Positions 30,577 through 40,930 are shown, numbered from the stretch's first letter. The stretch is DNA of 64,000 bases from Microbulbifer sp. YPW1 (GCF_013367775.1 NZ_CP055157.1:2056001-2120000); one strand, 5' to 3'. Numbers and translations are program-made. Notes: generated by a model not told the origin, from the letters alone.

Positions 30577-30882
30577 TTACAGCAGGCCGTAGCGCTTGAG
30601 CTTCTTGCGCAGGGTACCCCGGTTGAGGCCCAGCAGCTGTGCAGCGCGGGTCTGGTTGTGGCGGGTGTGCTTCATTACCACTTCCAGCATCGGCGCTTCG
30701 ATCTCGGACAGCACCATATCGTACACATCGGTCACCATCTGACCGTCCAGGTGACGGAAGTAGTTTTCCATCGCCTGTTCAACCGCGTCGCGCAGCGACT
30801 GCTGCTGCGGTTGTTGAAGTTGAGTCTGGCCCCCGGTGGATGCCACATCACTGGCATCCGGAATCAGTGCTTCGTTATTCAT
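30577..30882 (-). CDS. fis: Nucleoid-associated DNA-bending protein Fis
   Basis: 101 residues, normal length. The C-terminal helix-turn-helix [29 protein letters not shown] is diagnostic for Fis (given here only as its location, residues about 73-101), preceded by the dimerisation helices [18 protein letters not shown]. The N-terminus is glutamine-rich. The ATG overlaps the dusB TGA (ATGA), the usual dusB-fis operon. Fis acts on rRNA promoters and many growth-phase genes. Confidence 0.96.
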   Translation of the reverse strand: MNNEALIPDASDVASTGGQTQLQQPQQQSLRDAVEQAMENYFRHLDGQMVTDVYDMVLSEIEAPMLEVVMKHTRHNQTRAAQLLGLNRGTLRKKLKRYGLL

Positions 30883-31889
30883 GCCGCTTTTGCCCCTCTA
30901 GTTATTCGGCGTTCAAACCACTCACGAACGCTGGCATGTTGTGCTTCTGCGCAATCCAATTGGTTAAAGGTCTTGCGAAAGTTCTCGCTGTCAGCGAGCG
31001 TTTTCACGTACCAACCCACATGTTTACGGGCGATACGTACCCCCATAACCTCACCGTAGAAACGGTGCAATTCACTCAGGTGAGTGATCAATATGTTCCT
31101 GACTTCATCCAGTGAGGGCTCCGGTAACCGCTCCCCTGTTGCCAGGTAGTGGGCGATTTCCCGAAAAATCCATGGACGTCCCTGAGCCGCACGGCCAATC
31201 ATGACAGCAGCAGCGCCGGTGTAGTCCAACACCTTGCGGGCCTTCTCCGCGCCGGTAATGTCGCCGTTGGCAAAGACAGGAATCTTCACTGCAGACGCAA
31301 TCTCGGCAATGGTATCGAATTCGGCCTGACCATGGTAGCCACAGGCGCGGGTGCGTCCGTGAACTGCCAAGGCAGTAATACCGAGATCCTCGGCCATTTT
31401 GGCCACCGTCACACCGTTACGGGAATCCGGACACCAGCCAGTACGAATTTTCAGCGTTACTGGTACTGAGACGGATGAAACCACCGCTTCCAGAATATCG
31501 GCGACCAGTTTTTCGTCGCGCAGCAGGGCAGAGCCCGCCGCTTTCTTGCACACCTTTTTTGCCGGACAGCCCATATTGATGTCGATGATTTGCGCGCCGC
31601 GCTCGACATTCGCGCGCGCGGCATCGGCCATCATCTCCGGGTCGCCACCAGCGATCTGCACCGAAATGGGTCCGGCTTCACCGCTGTGATCAAGCCGCAT
31701 TCTGGATTTTCGGCTGTTCCACAGGCTGGTGTCCGAGGTCACCATTTCAGAAACCACAAGCCCCGCGCCGAGCTCGCGGCACAGTTTGCGGAAAGGGCGA
31801 TCGGTAACGCCGGCCATCGGTGCCAGGATCACTGGCGCCCCGATTTGGTAGGGGCCTATGGCAAAGCTGCTTGGCAATTCCGTGGGCAA
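30879..31889 (-). CDS. dusB: tRNA-dihydrouridine synthase DusB
   Basis: FMN-dependent reduction of specific uridines in tRNA. 336 residues. Motifs are [54 protein letters not shown] with the catalytic cysteine, [32 protein letters not shown] and [13 protein letters not shown]. The start appears to be TTG at 31889, with GGGAGG a few bases upstream; no ATG is available before the core. The 225 bases upstream (31890-32114) should hold the dusB-fis promoter, which I cannot pinpoint. Confidence 0.95.
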   Translation of the reverse strand: MPTELPSSFAIGPYQIGAPVILAPMAGVTDRPFRKLCRELGAGLVVSEMVTSDTSLWNSRKSRMRLDHSGEAGPISVQIAGGDPEMMADAARANVERGAQIIDINMGCPAKKVCKKAAGSALLRDEKLVADILEAVVSSVSVPVTLKIRTGWCPDSRNGVTVAKMAEDLGITALAVHGRTRACGYHGQAEFDTIAEIASAVKIPVFANGDITGAEKARKVLDYTGAAAVMIGRAAQGRPWIFREIAHYLATGERLPEPSLDEVRNILITHLSELHRFYGEVMGVRIARKHVGWYVKTLADSENFRKTFNQLDCAEAQHASVREWFERRITRGAKAA

Positions 31890-32114
31890 CTCGCCCTCCC
31901 GCGGGATCAGGTCTTGAATATTGGTGTGTCAAAAGAGCCGCCTATGATAGCGGCTGGCTCGCCGCTGGAAAAGCGAAAAAGCGCGCAAATTGTTCGATGG
32001 CTGGCCGTTTAGGGCGAAGTTTGTGCAACAAATTGTAGCAATACGCGCCGCGCGCGCTGGCTGCAGTGCGCGCGGGGAAGTGGTTGGTTGAGGCCGGAGA
32101 AGCGAACGGGATGC

Positions 32115-33422
32115 CTACTGTGTGGCGATCCTAAGCTCGTAGTTCACCGCCTCGGGGCCCGGATCGACGATATCGAGGGCGATATGTACCGGGTTGCCGG
32201 CGGGCATCAAGCGGCGTCCCGACAGCTCGCCCTTCAGGTATTCCTGCGGGGAGAAGTGACGGCTGGCCACCGGGGCATTCTTGAGGTCGGTGAAGCGCAG
32301 CTGCAGGGTCGGGAACGGCTGATCGAAGGGCGCGCGATTGAGCAGCACGGCTTCCACGGCGAGGGCGCCGGGTATCTGCGGATGGCTGCGCACCACCAGA
32401 TTGGAGGTGTGTATAGCATCAATATCAACCTGGGCCGGGAGTTTACACCCCAGTATCGGACAGGCCTGTGCATAGAGAGCCCGCCAGGGCTCCCGCTTGC
32501 TCAGTGTATCGAAGCGGAAATAAGCGGTCTGAGCGGCCAGTGCCAGCAGCATTACCGCGACGCCGAGGCCCCACACCCAGTTGGGGATCAGGTGGTGGCG
32601 TTTGGGCTGCCAGTTGACTTCGATGGGCGCGGGGCCGATGGCGGATATCAGTTGATCCCGCGGCAGCAGCGGTGCCTGGTCGCGCTGGCTCGGGTCGATA
32701 TGGTCGTCCGCGTGGTCGTTGCCTGTGGATAACTTGCGCGGTGGCAGGTCCGGGGTCGCTGATTCGCGGGGGGAGAATTCCTCGGGTGGCTCTGCGGCCA
32801 GCGGAAATTCTTCTTCGTCGCGATCCAGCAGTGGATCGTCGCTGAACAGGTCTTCACTGAACGGCGGTTCGTTGCCTTCACTGTTGCGCATGGTGGGCGC
32901 TGCGCCACCAATCCCGCTGGATTCTTCGCGCGCGATCTCCTCGGCCCAGGGATCGTCGCTGGCGGGGCTGAGGTGGTCGACTTCGAGGTTGAGCTCGCGG
33001 TCCAGGTCGAGATCCTGCTGCCGTTCTTCTTCGTCGGCATCCAGGTCCTGCCACTGCTGTTCGCCGAAGGCGTCGTCGATCAGCGGGTTTTCGCGGGCGT
33101 CTGCGCTTTTTTCCCGGGGGCTGGGTTCAGGTTTGGCGGCCTTGGCCTTTGCCTTGGGCAGCGCGTCTTCTTCTGAAGGGTCGTCGCTGTCGAGTTCAAT
33201 GTCGTCGTGGATCAGGAAGTCGTCATCTTCGAGCAGCTCGTCGATGGCCTTTTTGGTTGCGGCCGGGGTAGGGTCGCCCTCGTTAAAGACGATGTTCTCA
33301 TCGGCGCGGAAGACCTGCAGGCACGAGCCGCAGCGCACAGCACCGCGAGCGGCGCGCAATTGCTGCTCGCTGACGTGAAAGGAGGTGCTGCAGTGGGGGC
33401 AGCGGGTGACCAGTTGCGACAT
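32115..33422 (-). CDS. Zinc-ribbon and DUF3426 membrane protein
   Basis: 435 residues. The N-terminus MSQLVTRCPHCSTSFHVS and RCGSCLQVFRAD carry two CxxC pairs forming an MJ0042-type zinc ribbon. Residues about 60-270 are acidic, low-complexity and probably disordered. One transmembrane helix follows (WVWGLGVAVMLLALAAQTAYF), then a DUF3426 domain, probably periplasmic, to the end. The function is not known; the family regularly sits next to prmA and dusB-fis, as here. Confidence 0.85.
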   Translation of the reverse strand: MSQLVTRCPHCSTSFHVSEQQLRAARGAVRCGSCLQVFRADENIVFNEGDPTPAATKKAIDELLEDDDFLIHDDIELDSDDPSEEDALPKAKAKAAKPEPSPREKSADARENPLIDDAFGEQQWQDLDADEEERQQDLDLDRELNLEVDHLSPASDDPWAEEIAREESSGIGGAAPTMRNSEGNEPPFSEDLFSDDPLLDRDEEEFPLAAEPPEEFSPRESATPDLPPRKLSTGNDHADDHIDPSQRDQAPLLPRDQLISAIGPAPIEVNWQPKRHHLIPNWVWGLGVAVMLLALAAQTAYFRFDTLSKREPWRALYAQACPILGCKLPAQVDIDAIHTSNLVVRSHPQIPGALAVEAVLLNRAPFDQPFPTLQLRFTDLKNAPVASRHFSPQEYLKGELSGRRLMPAGNPVHIALDIVDPGPEAVNYELRIATQ

Positions 33423-33553
33423 GGAATTCGACGATTATTGCTTTGGCGGGGAAGTTTATCAGTCTGTAGGCCTGCCGCGTAGTGCGGGCGGGCTCTGTAG
33501 CTCGTTTTGTGGCTGCGCTGCTGTCGCTGGCCTTAGCTTTTGACCGCGAATAC

Positions 33554-34444
33554 TTACCTCACCCTTGTTCCACTCAGGCGTACCCATTCTTCTTTTTCGC
33601 CATCCGCATCGAAATCAATCCACTGGCGGTAGGCGGCCTTCACCTTCTCTGCCTGGCTATTGAGAATGCCGGACAGGCAGATGCGACCGCCGACCTTGGT
33701 GCGTTCGACCAGTTGCGGTGCCAGCTCCACCAGTGGGCCGGCAAGGATATTGGCGAGCATGATATCCGCGCTGCTGTCTGCGGGTGCCGGTGCTTTTTCC
33801 GGCAGGAAAACCGGGAAACGATCCGGGTCTATGCCGTTGCGGACGGCGTTATCACGACTGGCGAGCAGGGCCTGAGGATCAATATCGGTACCCATGGCGG
33901 TGTCGGCACCCAGGAGCAGGGCGGCGATACCGAGAATGCCGGAGCCACAGCCGAAGTCCACGGCGCTTTTGCCGCTGAAGGGTTCATTGGCGAGCCACTG
34001 CAGGCACAGGAAGGTGGTGGGATGCGTGCCGGTGCCGAAGGCGAGCCCGGGGTCGAGCATGATGTTGACGGCTTCCGGTGCGGGCGGTTCGCACCAGCTG
34101 GGGCAGATCCACAGGTTGTCGCCACACTGGATGGGCTTGTAGTGGCTCATCCACTCCCGTTCCCAGTCTTTGTCTTCGAGCTGTTCCCAGCGGGCGTTGG
34201 GGAGCAGTTCACACAGGTGGGCGGCGGCTTTGGCTTCGGTGACGCTGGTGTCGATCTCCGCATCGAACAGGCCGGTGACGAGGGTTTCGTCCCACAGCGG
34301 TGTTTCGCCGAGGCCCGGTTCGAGGATCGGTTGATCGGCATTGTCTTGCAGGGTGACAGAGACGGCGCCGGCAAACAGCAGGGCGTCTTCGATTTTTTCC
34401 GCCTGTTCGCGGTTGGTATTCACTTTGAGTTGGAGCCAGGGCAT
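33554..34444 (-). CDS. prmA: Ribosomal protein L11 methyltransferase PrmA
   Basis: Trimethylates ribosomal protein L11 using SAM. The start at 34444 (MPWLQLKVNTNREQAE), with an AAAAGAA stretch upstream, gives 296 residues, the family norm. The open frame runs another 120 codons upstream, but those codons translate repeat elements D and E and should not be annotated. Motifs are LDPGLAFGTGTHPTTFLCLQ, VDFGCGSGILGIAALLLGA, GTDIDPQAL and IMLANILAGPL. Confidence 0.96.
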   Translation of the reverse strand: MPWLQLKVNTNREQAEKIEDALLFAGAVSVTLQDNADQPILEPGLGETPLWDETLVTGLFDAEIDTSVTEAKAAAHLCELLPNARWEQLEDKDWEREWMSHYKPIQCGDNLWICPSWCEPPAPEAVNIMLDPGLAFGTGTHPTTFLCLQWLANEPFSGKSAVDFGCGSGILGIAALLLGADTAMGTDIDPQALLASRDNAVRNGIDPDRFPVFLPEKAPAPADSSADIMLANILAGPLVELAPQLVERTKVGGRICLSGILNSQAEKVKAAYRQWIDFDADGEKEEWVRLSGTRVR

Positions 34445-34500
34445 TTCTTTTTGGATTCCGGGGCTGGTGGTGGCTTCGGTCAGGTCTGGTGGCGGCTCTA

Positions 34501-34599
34501 CTGCCGGTAAGGCTTTGCGAGACACGCCGTGAACCCATCCCTGGGGGCTCGGCTGCGGCCGTCCTGGCCGCAGACGGTCTCGCAAAGCCTTACCGGCAG
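34501..34599 (+). repeat. Nested-palindrome element D, accC-prmA gap
   Basis: Outer arms 34501-34522 and 34578-34599 are a perfect 22-bp inverted repeat beginning CTGCCGGTAAGG. The core at 34523-34552 holds CACGCCGTG, AACCCATCCCTGGGGGCT and CGG. The nested hairpin is CTGCGGCC (34553-34560), loop GTCCT, GGCCGCAG (34566-34573), the same stem as element F although the outer arms differ. It ends about 57 bases before the prmA start. Confidence 0.93.
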
Positions 34600-34674
34600 C
34601 GAAGCCTTCAATTCTGGGTTCTGTGCATTCTACTAGAGTGGGGCTACTTACAGGGTAGGAAGGGTGAGACTGAA

Positions 34675-34786
34675 GGGAAAGTGTCGGGTATCCATTTTCA
34701 AAAGCGTCGGCGACAGGGACGTCGCCGACGCAGCGCTCATGGATGGGTTCACAGCGGTTTTGAAAATGGATGCCCGGTGCTTTCCC
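34675..34786 (-). repeat. Nested-palindrome element E (reverse orientation), accC-prmA gap
   Basis: Outer arms 34675-34703 and 34758-34786 pair over 29 positions with four G-T wobbles and no mismatch. The nested hairpin GCGTCGGCGAC (34704-34714), loop AGGGAC, GTCGCCGACGC (34721-34731) has 11 bp; read on the minus strand the loop is GTCCCT. The minus-strand core is CCGCTGTG followed by AACCCATCCATGAGCGCT. It lies 75 bases from element D in opposite orientation. Confidence 0.92.
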
Positions 34787-34843
34787 GCCACGGAGGTCAA
34801 TCAAAGCGACTAACCACTGCGGCGGGAAGAGAAGCTAATAGGC

Positions 34844-36187
34844 CTATTCGAGCCCCAGCTTCTTCTCGAGGTAGTGAATATTCACTCCACCTTTCGCAAA
34901 CTCCGCATCGCGAACCAGGTCTTCCTGCAGCGGGATATTGGTCTTGATGCCGGTAACGATCATCTCGCTCAGTGCCACACGCATCCGCGCCAGGGCGGTT
35001 TCGCGATCTTCGGCGTGGGTGATGATCTTGGCGATCATGGAGTCGTAGTTCGGCGGAACTGTGTAACCGGAGTACAGGTGGGAATCCACCCGTACGCCCA
35101 GGCCGCCGGGCGCGTGGTAGGTTTCCACCTTGCCGGGGCTCGGGAAGAACGTCTTCGGATCCTCGGCATTGATACGGCACTCGAAAGAGTGGCCGGTGAT
35201 CTTGATGTCTTCCTGCTTGAACGACAGCTTCTGGCCCGCGCACACGCGGATCTGCTCCTTGATCAGGTCGACACCGGTCACCATTTCAGAAACCGGGTGC
35301 TCTACCTGGATACGCGTATTCATCTCGATGAAGTAGAAACGCTCATCTTCGTACAGGAACTCAAAGGTGCCTGCGCCGCGGTAGCCGATGTCGATACAGG
35401 CCTGAACACAGGCGTCCTGAACGCCCTTGCGTACATCGTCCGGGATGCCCGGCGCCGGGGCCTCTTCCAGAACCTTCTGGTGGCGGCGCTGCAGGGAGCA
35501 GTCGCGGTCGCCAAAGTGCACCGCATTGCCCTGGCCATCGGACATCACCTGGATCTCCACGTGGCGTGGGTTCTGCAGAAACTTCTCCATATAGACGGTG
35601 CTGTCGCCAAAGGCGGCACCGGCTTCGGATTTGGTCACAGAGATCGCATTCAGCAGCGCGCCTTCACTGTGTACCACGCGCATGCCGCGGCCACCGCCGC
35701 CGGCTGCGGCCTTGATGATGACCGGCAGGCCGATTTTGCGCGCGATTTCCAGGCACTTTTCACCGTCGTCCGGCAGCGGGCCGTCGGAGCCCGGTACGGT
35801 GGGGACACCGGCTTTCTTCATCGCGGCGATGGCGGAAACCTTGTCGCCCATCAGGCGGATCACATCGGCGTCGGGGCCGATAAAGGTGAAGCCGCTCTTT
35901 TGTACCTGTTCCGCGAAATCTGCATTTTCCGCCAGGAAGCCGTAGCCGGGGTGTACCGCGACAGAATCGGTGATCTCCATCGCGGAAATGATGGCGGGAA
36001 TATTCAGGTAGCTCTGCGGGGACGGGTTGGGGCCGATACAAACGGCCTCGTCCGCCAGGCGCACGTGTTTCAGGTCGCGGTCGATCTGGGAATGTACCGC
36101 CACGGTGGCGATCCCCATCTCTTTGCAGGCCCGCAATACGCGCAGGGCAATTTCGCCACGGTTGGCGATCAGTATCTTCTCAAACAT
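34844..36187 (-). CDS. accC: Acetyl-CoA carboxylase biotin carboxylase subunit AccC
   Basis: ATP-dependent carboxylation of the biotin on AccB, the first half-reaction of fatty-acid synthesis. 447 residues. Sequences include [49 protein letters not shown], the ATP loop [66 protein letters not shown] and ECRINAEDP. It starts 14 bases after the accB stop in the usual accB-accC pair. Confidence 0.98.
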   Translation of the reverse strand: MFEKILIANRGEIALRVLRACKEMGIATVAVHSQIDRDLKHVRLADEAVCIGPNPSPQSYLNIPAIISAMEITDSVAVHPGYGFLAENADFAEQVQKSGFTFIGPDADVIRLMGDKVSAIAAMKKAGVPTVPGSDGPLPDDGEKCLEIARKIGLPVIIKAAAGGGGRGMRVVHSEGALLNAISVTKSEAGAAFGDSTVYMEKFLQNPRHVEIQVMSDGQGNAVHFGDRDCSLQRRHQKVLEEAPAPGIPDDVRKGVQDACVQACIDIGYRGAGTFEFLYEDERFYFIEMNTRIQVEHPVSEMVTGVDLIKEQIRVCAGQKLSFKQEDIKITGHSFECRINAEDPKTFFPSPGKVETYHAPGGLGVRVDSHLYSGYTVPPNYDSMIAKIITHAEDRETALARMRVALSEMIVTGIKTNIPLQEDLVRDAEFAKGGVNIHYLEKKLGLE

Positions 36188-36201
36188 AGTTGGTCCCCCG
36201 C

Positions 36202-36684
36202 TCAGGAAATGATCACGAGCGGCTGGTCAAATTCTACCGGCTGGCCATCGTCTGCCAGGATGGCCTCAATGGTGCCGGCCTTGTCTGCTTCGATCTGGTT
36301 CATCATTTTCATCGCTTCGACGATACAGATCACGTCGCCCACTTTTACCTGCTGGCCAACCTTAACGAACGGCTCGGCGCCAGGGCTCGATGCGGCGTAG
36401 AAGGTGCCCACCATCGGGGATTTCACCGGGTGGCCGGTGAGCGCGGGTACGGATTCGGCTTCGCTCTCGGCGGCAGCAGGCGCCGGTGCAGCGGCGGGTG
36501 CTACCGGGGCAGCGGCAGGTGCAGCCGGTGCCATCATCGGCATGGCCATCTGCGGCATCTGTACAGAGGCACCGCTGGTGCCGCGACTGATGCGTACGGA
36601 CTCTTCCCCTTCCTTGATTTCCAGCTCGCCGATGTCGGACTCTTCGAGCAGTTCAATCAGTTTTTTGATCTTGCGAATATCCAT
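36202..36684 (-). CDS. accB: Biotin carboxyl carrier protein AccB
   Basis: Carries biotin between the carboxylase and transferase of acetyl-CoA carboxylase. The start [20 protein letters not shown] at 36684 is the family norm and gives 160 residues. A proline/alanine-rich linker (about residues 45-80) joins the N-terminal helix to the biotinyl domain, whose lysine is in [13 protein letters not shown]. aroQ lies 70 bases upstream on the same strand. Confidence 0.97.
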   Translation of the reverse strand: MDIRKIKKLIELLEESDIGELEIKEGEESVRISRGTSGASVQMPQMAMPMMAPAAPAAAPVAPAAAPAPAAAESEAESVPALTGHPVKSPMVGTFYAASSPGAEPFVKVGQQVKVGDVICIVEAMKMMNQIEADKAGTIEAILADDGQPVEFDQPLVIIS

Positions 36685-36754
36685 AACAGTGTCACTCTCA
36701 ATTTGTGAATACATAAACGCCGGCACGCAGCCGGCGAATGAAAAAAACTGGCAC

Positions 36755-37189
36755 TCAAAGTCGCTTCAGGGCCCCTTCCAGAGCCAAAGTGTAGCTATCT
36801 GCTCCGAACCCGCAGACAACGCCCAGCGCTAGATCCGACAGATAGGAATGGTGTCGGAAGGCTTCGCGGGCGTGGGGGTTGGAGAGATGGACTTCGATAA
36901 ACGGAATGGCCACACCCGCCAGCGCGTCGCGCAGGGCCACGCTCGTGTGCGTGAAGGCGGCGGGATTGATGACGATGAAGTCCACCTTGTCGGCGTAGGC
37001 CTGGTGAATACGCTCCACCAGTTCTGCTTCGCTGTTGCTCTGCAGGCATTCGAATTCGCAACCCGCAGCTTCGCACTGGGTGCGGGCCGCTTCATTGATC
37101 TGGGCGAGGGTGGTGGAGCCGTAAATCTGCGGCTCGCGGGTGCCCAGAAGGTTCAGGTTGGGGCCGTGTAGCAAAAGCAGTCTAGCCAT
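36755..37189 (-). CDS. aroQ: Type II 3-dehydroquinate dehydratase AroQ
   Basis: Third shikimate-pathway step: 3-dehydroquinate to 3-dehydroshikimate. 144 residues with [38 protein letters not shown], and [21 protein letters not shown], covering the catalytic tyrosine and histidine. It heads the aroQ-accB-accC run. The 264 bases between it and dsbD (37190-37453) are AT-richer, contain no convincing gene, and should hold the promoter. Confidence 0.97.
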   Translation of the reverse strand: MARLLLLHGPNLNLLGTREPQIYGSTTLAQINEAARTQCEAAGCEFECLQSNSEAELVERIHQAYADKVDFIVINPAAFTHTSVALRDALAGVAIPFIEVHLSNPHAREAFRHHSYLSDLALGVVCGFGADSYTLALEGALKRL

Positions 37190-37453
37190 TCTGTGCCTCG
37201 CTCTATGCCTCAGGTAATGCGCACGAAATTGTGACTAAAATCCGGAAAAAGTCAGAGAACTTGTCGGTAAACAGCGTAAATCAGCAGATTGCCGAGATTG
37301 ATCGGGAGTTTGCCGCAAAAGTGACCCTCTGTCCATGCCCTAAATCCAGAAATGGAGACGTTGTCCGCAGTTCGCCGAAATTCACGTCCTATTTGCTGCA
37401 AAGTTTTGTGGTGAGTGGCCTATTCACCTGTTTGAATGGCCACAAAGGCGGGA

Positions 37454-39370
37454 TCAGGGCGTAGGGGTGGCCGAATCCACCAGGGCTTCCTGGCTGACCG
37501 CACCGCGCATGGCGGTCAGAAGCCCGTCGCGGGTGAGGATCTGGGGCAGAATCTGCGGCTCGCCACCATCGGCGGGGAACAGGAGGTAGAGGGGCACACT
37601 GGTGCGGCCGTAGCGCGCCAGCAGTTCGGTAATTTGCGGATCCTGGTTGGTCCAGTCTCCCTTGAGGGCGGTAAAACCCAGATCGCCCATGGCGGTGCTG
37701 ATTACATCGCTGGACAGCACCACCTTCTCATTGGCGAGGCAGGTAATGCACCAGGCCGCGGTCATATTGATCAGCACCGGGCGCCCCTCATCGCGGGCGG
37801 CTGTCAGCGCCTCGGGGGAATAGGCCTCCCAGTAGTCGCTTTTACCTGTCTGCGACAGCTGCCGATCCGCGCTGTCCAGGTTGGGCATGACCCAAACCGC
37901 ACCAGCGACCGCGGCGATGGCGAATGCATTGCGCAGCAGCTTGCGGCGGCCGTCGACTGCGGTTCCCGGCCACAGCCACAGGGCGAAGGCAATCGCCACG
38001 GCCCCGGCAAGCACCAGGGCAACCCCGTCGCTGCCGGTCTGGCGGCCGAGCACCCACAGCAGCCACACCGCGGTCAGGTACATGGGGAATGCGAGCAGTT
38101 GCTTGAGGGTTTCCATCCACGGGCCGGGGCGCGGCAGGCGCCTGGCCAGGGCCGGTATATAGGTGAGCAACAGGAATGGCGCGGCCATACCGGCGCCGAG
38201 GGCGGCAAATACTGCCAGCGCCATCGGAGCGGGCTGGGTGACGGCAAAGCCGAGGGCGGAGCCCATCATTGGTGCGGTGCAGGGGCTGGCGACCACCGTG
38301 GCGAGCGCACCGGTGCTGAAAGATCCCCCGAGGCCACTGTTCTGGCTACTGTGCGCACCCAGGCCCATCAGGCGGCCGCCGAACTCGGTGACACCGGAAA
38401 GGCTCAGGCCCATGGCGAAGAACAGGTAGACCAGAGCGGCCACAACCACCGGAGACTGCAACTGGAAGCCCCAGCCCACTGCCTCACCGGCGGCGCGCAA
38501 TACCAGCATGGCTGCGGCGATCAGTACAAAAGTGCCCACGACACCGGCGGTGTAGGCCCAGCCGTGCAGTTGCTGGCGGTCGCCGGTGTGGGTGATTGCC
38601 AGCGCCTTAATAGAAAGGACCGGGAATACACAGGGCATCAGGTTCAGCAGCAGGCCGCCACCAAATGCCAGCACCATGGCGAGCAGCAGACTGCCGGCGG
38701 TGTTGCCCGCCGCGGTTGGGCCTGCTGCCGAGGCGAGGCCCTGGCCGGCTGCGGATCCGGCACCGCCGGCAGGCGGTGCGCCGTCAAAGGGGGCGGCGAT
38801 CTTGCTTACCGGGTCCAGGGTAAAGTTGCGCACCTGGGGCGGATAGCAGAGACCGGCATCGGCGCAGCCCTGATAGTGCAGCTGTATCTGCACCTTGTCT
38901 TGCGTTGCCAGGTCCAGCGGCACTTCCAGTTGCCAGCGGTAGACCTCGGTCTCCTTTTCGAAATAGTCGTCCCAGATGACCTCCCCTTTTTCCAGGGTGA
39001 GCGGCAGCGGGGTTTTGTTGTCGCCATCAATCCGGTAAAGCGCCAGCTTGTCGCGATACAGGTAATACTCGGGCGCAATCTGGAACAGGGCGCTGGCGCC
39101 GCTGTCAGTAAACAGGAAATCCAGCTGGTAGGCCTGATCCACGGGCAGGAATTCGTCCTGACCGCTGCTGAGGGCGCCAAATGGCGAAGAGGACTGCGCG
39201 GCAGAGAAGCCGTCGCGAGCCGCCGCCGGGGTAGCAAACAGGGCTGCCCAGAGCAGCAGAATTGCGCAGAGTGCGGCGGTGATCGCGGCACCGGGGGGCA
39301 GCTGCAGCGCGGTGTAGGCTGATGTATGTGACGCTTCTGTCGTTCGCAAGCCGGAGATCTTCGCAGTCAT
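37454..39370 (-). CDS. dsbD: Thiol:disulfide interchange protein DsbD
   Basis: Moves electrons from cytoplasmic thioredoxin across the inner membrane to periplasmic DsbC and cytochrome-maturation proteins. All three modules are seen: an N-terminal periplasmic domain with the cysteine pair in CADAGLCYPP, a multi-helix membrane domain with cysteines in LMPCVFPVLSIK and VASPCTAPMMG, and a C-terminal thioredoxin domain with AAWCITCLANEK. The ATG at 39370 is preferred to a TTG three codons upstream. The active-site pair WCITC differs from the WCVAC of E. coli but keeps both cysteines. Confidence 0.95.
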   Translation of the reverse strand: MTAKISGLRTTEASHTSAYTALQLPPGAAITAALCAILLLWAALFATPAAARDGFSAAQSSSPFGALSSGQDEFLPVDQAYQLDFLFTDSGASALFQIAPEYYLYRDKLALYRIDGDNKTPLPLTLEKGEVIWDDYFEKETEVYRWQLEVPLDLATQDKVQIQLHYQGCADAGLCYPPQVRNFTLDPVSKIAAPFDGAPPAGGAGSAAGQGLASAAGPTAAGNTAGSLLLAMVLAFGGGLLLNLMPCVFPVLSIKALAITHTGDRQQLHGWAYTAGVVGTFVLIAAAMLVLRAAGEAVGWGFQLQSPVVVAALVYLFFAMGLSLSGVTEFGGRLMGLGAHSSQNSGLGGSFSTGALATVVASPCTAPMMGSALGFAVTQPAPMALAVFAALGAGMAAPFLLLTYIPALARRLPRPGPWMETLKQLLAFPMYLTAVWLLWVLGRQTGSDGVALVLAGAVAIAFALWLWPGTAVDGRRKLLRNAFAIAAVAGAVWVMPNLDSADRQLSQTGKSDYWEAYSPEALTAARDEGRPVLINMTAAWCITCLANEKVVLSSDVISTAMGDLGFTALKGDWTNQDPQITELLARYGRTSVPLYLLFPADGGEPQILPQILTRDGLLTAMRGAVSQEALVDSATPTP

Positions 39371-39564
39371 GGGTAACAAAATTCTTTATAGTCGGTCTAG
39401 TTTGGACTGATGTTGCCGGCTTCCGTTCCGGGCTGGCCCCGAAACCCGGAAGTTGGGGCCGGTGGCTCAGTATATCGGGCGGATGAGTATAGCGGTGCTT
39501 GCGGTACAAAAAAACAACAGCCCTGTGGCGGGCCGGTGATCGAGTGGAGGCGGTTATCAGAACA

Positions 39565-40305
39565 GTGAATTGGGTCTCAGATCGTTTTTATAGCTGTCGG
39601 CGTACGACGGGCGCGCTGATGTTACTGGCGCTGCTCGGCGGATGTGCGACGCCGCCTCCGCCGGCGCCGCCCAAGCCCGTGCCGCCGCCGAAACCTGCGG
39701 GCCCCAGCCCCGAAGAGATCCGGCAGCGCGCCGTACAACACTTCCTCGGGCGCGCCGAGCGGGCGCAGCGGGAGGGCTTTATCACCATGCCCGCCGGCGC
39801 CAGTGCCTACGATTTTTACCTGCAGGTGCTGCAACTGGATCCGGGGAATACCCAAGCGGCGGCGGGTATCCAGATCCTGGTGATGGATCTAGTTGCCCGT
39901 GCGCGGGATGCGCTGCGCCAGCGCGCATTTGGGCAGGTAAGTAGCTTCCTCAATACCGCCGATGAAATATCTCCGGGCAACCCGCTGTCCAAAGAAGTGC
40001 GCGCGCAGTTACAGCGCGAACAGCAGCGCGCACGCCAGGATGTGACCCTGGACGGGCCGGGTGCGCAGACGGTACCCCTTGCTGCGGGTGAGCTTAGCGC
40101 CCGCTCCGACGCCATGGTGCAGATGCTGACTTCGGTGGCGCAACGGATTCGCGACCACCAGTTGCGGGTGATCATTGTTGCGCGTACCGATGCGGAGGGG
40201 CGTTGGGTATACAGCCAGTTGCGTCAGGCGGTACCTGGGTACCGGGTGCGGGGTGATATAAAACTCGGCAATCCACCCCGATTGCTGTTACAAAAGAGTC
40301 CATAG
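39565..40305 (+). CDS. Putative lipoprotein with proline-rich linker and repeat-like helical region
   Basis: I do not recognise a named family. After a hydrophobic stretch (TGALMLLALLGGC) with a lipobox cysteine comes a proline-rich linker, then a helical region with a TPR-like unit (YDFYLQVLQLDPGNTQAAAGI) and a charged segment. The C-terminus DHQLRVIIVARTDAEGRWVYSQLRQ resembles repeats of outer-membrane-associated TPR proteins. The start is unclear: GTG 39565 follows GGAGG at a long distance, while an upstream TTG at 39499 and an ATG at 39619 are alternatives. Probably outer-membrane anchored. Confidence 0.7.
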   Translation: MNWVSDRFYSCRRTTGALMLLALLGGCATPPPPAPPKPVPPPKPAGPSPEEIRQRAVQHFLGRAERAQREGFITMPAGASAYDFYLQVLQLDPGNTQAAAGIQILVMDLVARARDALRQRAFGQVSSFLNTADEISPGNPLSKEVRAQLQREQQRARQDVTLDGPGAQTVPLAAGELSARSDAMVQMLTSVAQRIRDHQLRVIIVARTDAEGRWVYSQLRQAVPGYRVRGDIKLGNPPRLLLQKSP

Positions 40306-40372
40306 CCCCTTTAATTACCCTTTTAAGGGTGCCGCTCACAATAACCAGCTCAAAAAAGCGGGAGTCGTAACT

Positions 40373-40930
40373 ATGAATCATCGCAACCGTTGCGCTGTGC
40401 GCGGCCTCCTGGCTGTGTGCCTGGTGGCACTGTCCCTGGGCTCGGTCGCAGCCACAAAAGAGCAGAGTGGTGTGCAGCACGGCGGTCACACCGCCCACGG
40501 CAAGGGCGCCGCGGCAAATCTGGAGATCTCGGGCTACGCCCGGGAGATGCCCCCCGGCGCGCCCATGGGCGCGGCCTACGTGACACTGCGTGACCTGTCT
40601 GGCAGTGCGCGGGTACTGGCCCGGGTAGAATTACCGGCACACCCGCAGGGCAAGGTTGAAATGCATACCACCCGGCAGGTGGACGGTGTGAGCCGCATGC
40701 GCGCGCTGAAAAAAATCACCCTGCCAGGCAATGGCACCATTGAAATGCGCCCCGGTGCCACCCACCTGATGGTACACGGCGTTGCTCTTAAAGCCGGACA
40801 GGCATTGCCGCTGCGGCTGGTGTTTGCCGACGGGTCCGCGCACGAGGCAGCACTGCCGGTACGCGGCCTGCAAGAAAAAACTCAGTCGGATGAGGGCGAC
40901 CAGCACCACGCCCACCATCATCACGGCTGA
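40373..40930 (+). CDS. Periplasmic copper chaperone PCu(A)C-family protein
   Basis: 185 residues with a signal peptide (GLLAVCLVALSLGSVAA). The family supplies Cu(I) to cytochrome c oxidase assembly. The copper ligands of the PCu(A)C signature are visible: EMHTT, then a methionine in SRMRAL, and later ATHLMVHG. The mature N-terminus (QHGGHTAHG) and the C-terminus (HHAHHHHG) are histidine-rich, as in several homologues, and may bind Cu(II). No cytochrome oxidase gene is nearby. Confidence 0.88.
   Translation: MNHRNRCAVRGLLAVCLVALSLGSVAATKEQSGVQHGGHTAHGKGAAANLEISGYAREMPPGAPMGAAYVTLRDLSGSARVLARVELPAHPQGKVEMHTTRQVDGVSRMRALKKITLPGNGTIEMRPGATHLMVHGVALKAGQALPLRLVFADGSAHEAALPVRGLQEKTQSDEGDQHHAHHHHG

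Noticed and set aside
34445..34804. 120-codon N-terminal extension of prmA
   Set aside because: It translates repeat elements D and E; PrmA homologues start at MPWLQLKV-type sequence.
37231..37464. 77-codon frame in the aroQ-dsbD gap
   Set aside because: It runs into the dsbD 3' end on the opposite strand, has no ribosome site and no recognisable domain; the region more likely holds the aroQ-accBC promoter.
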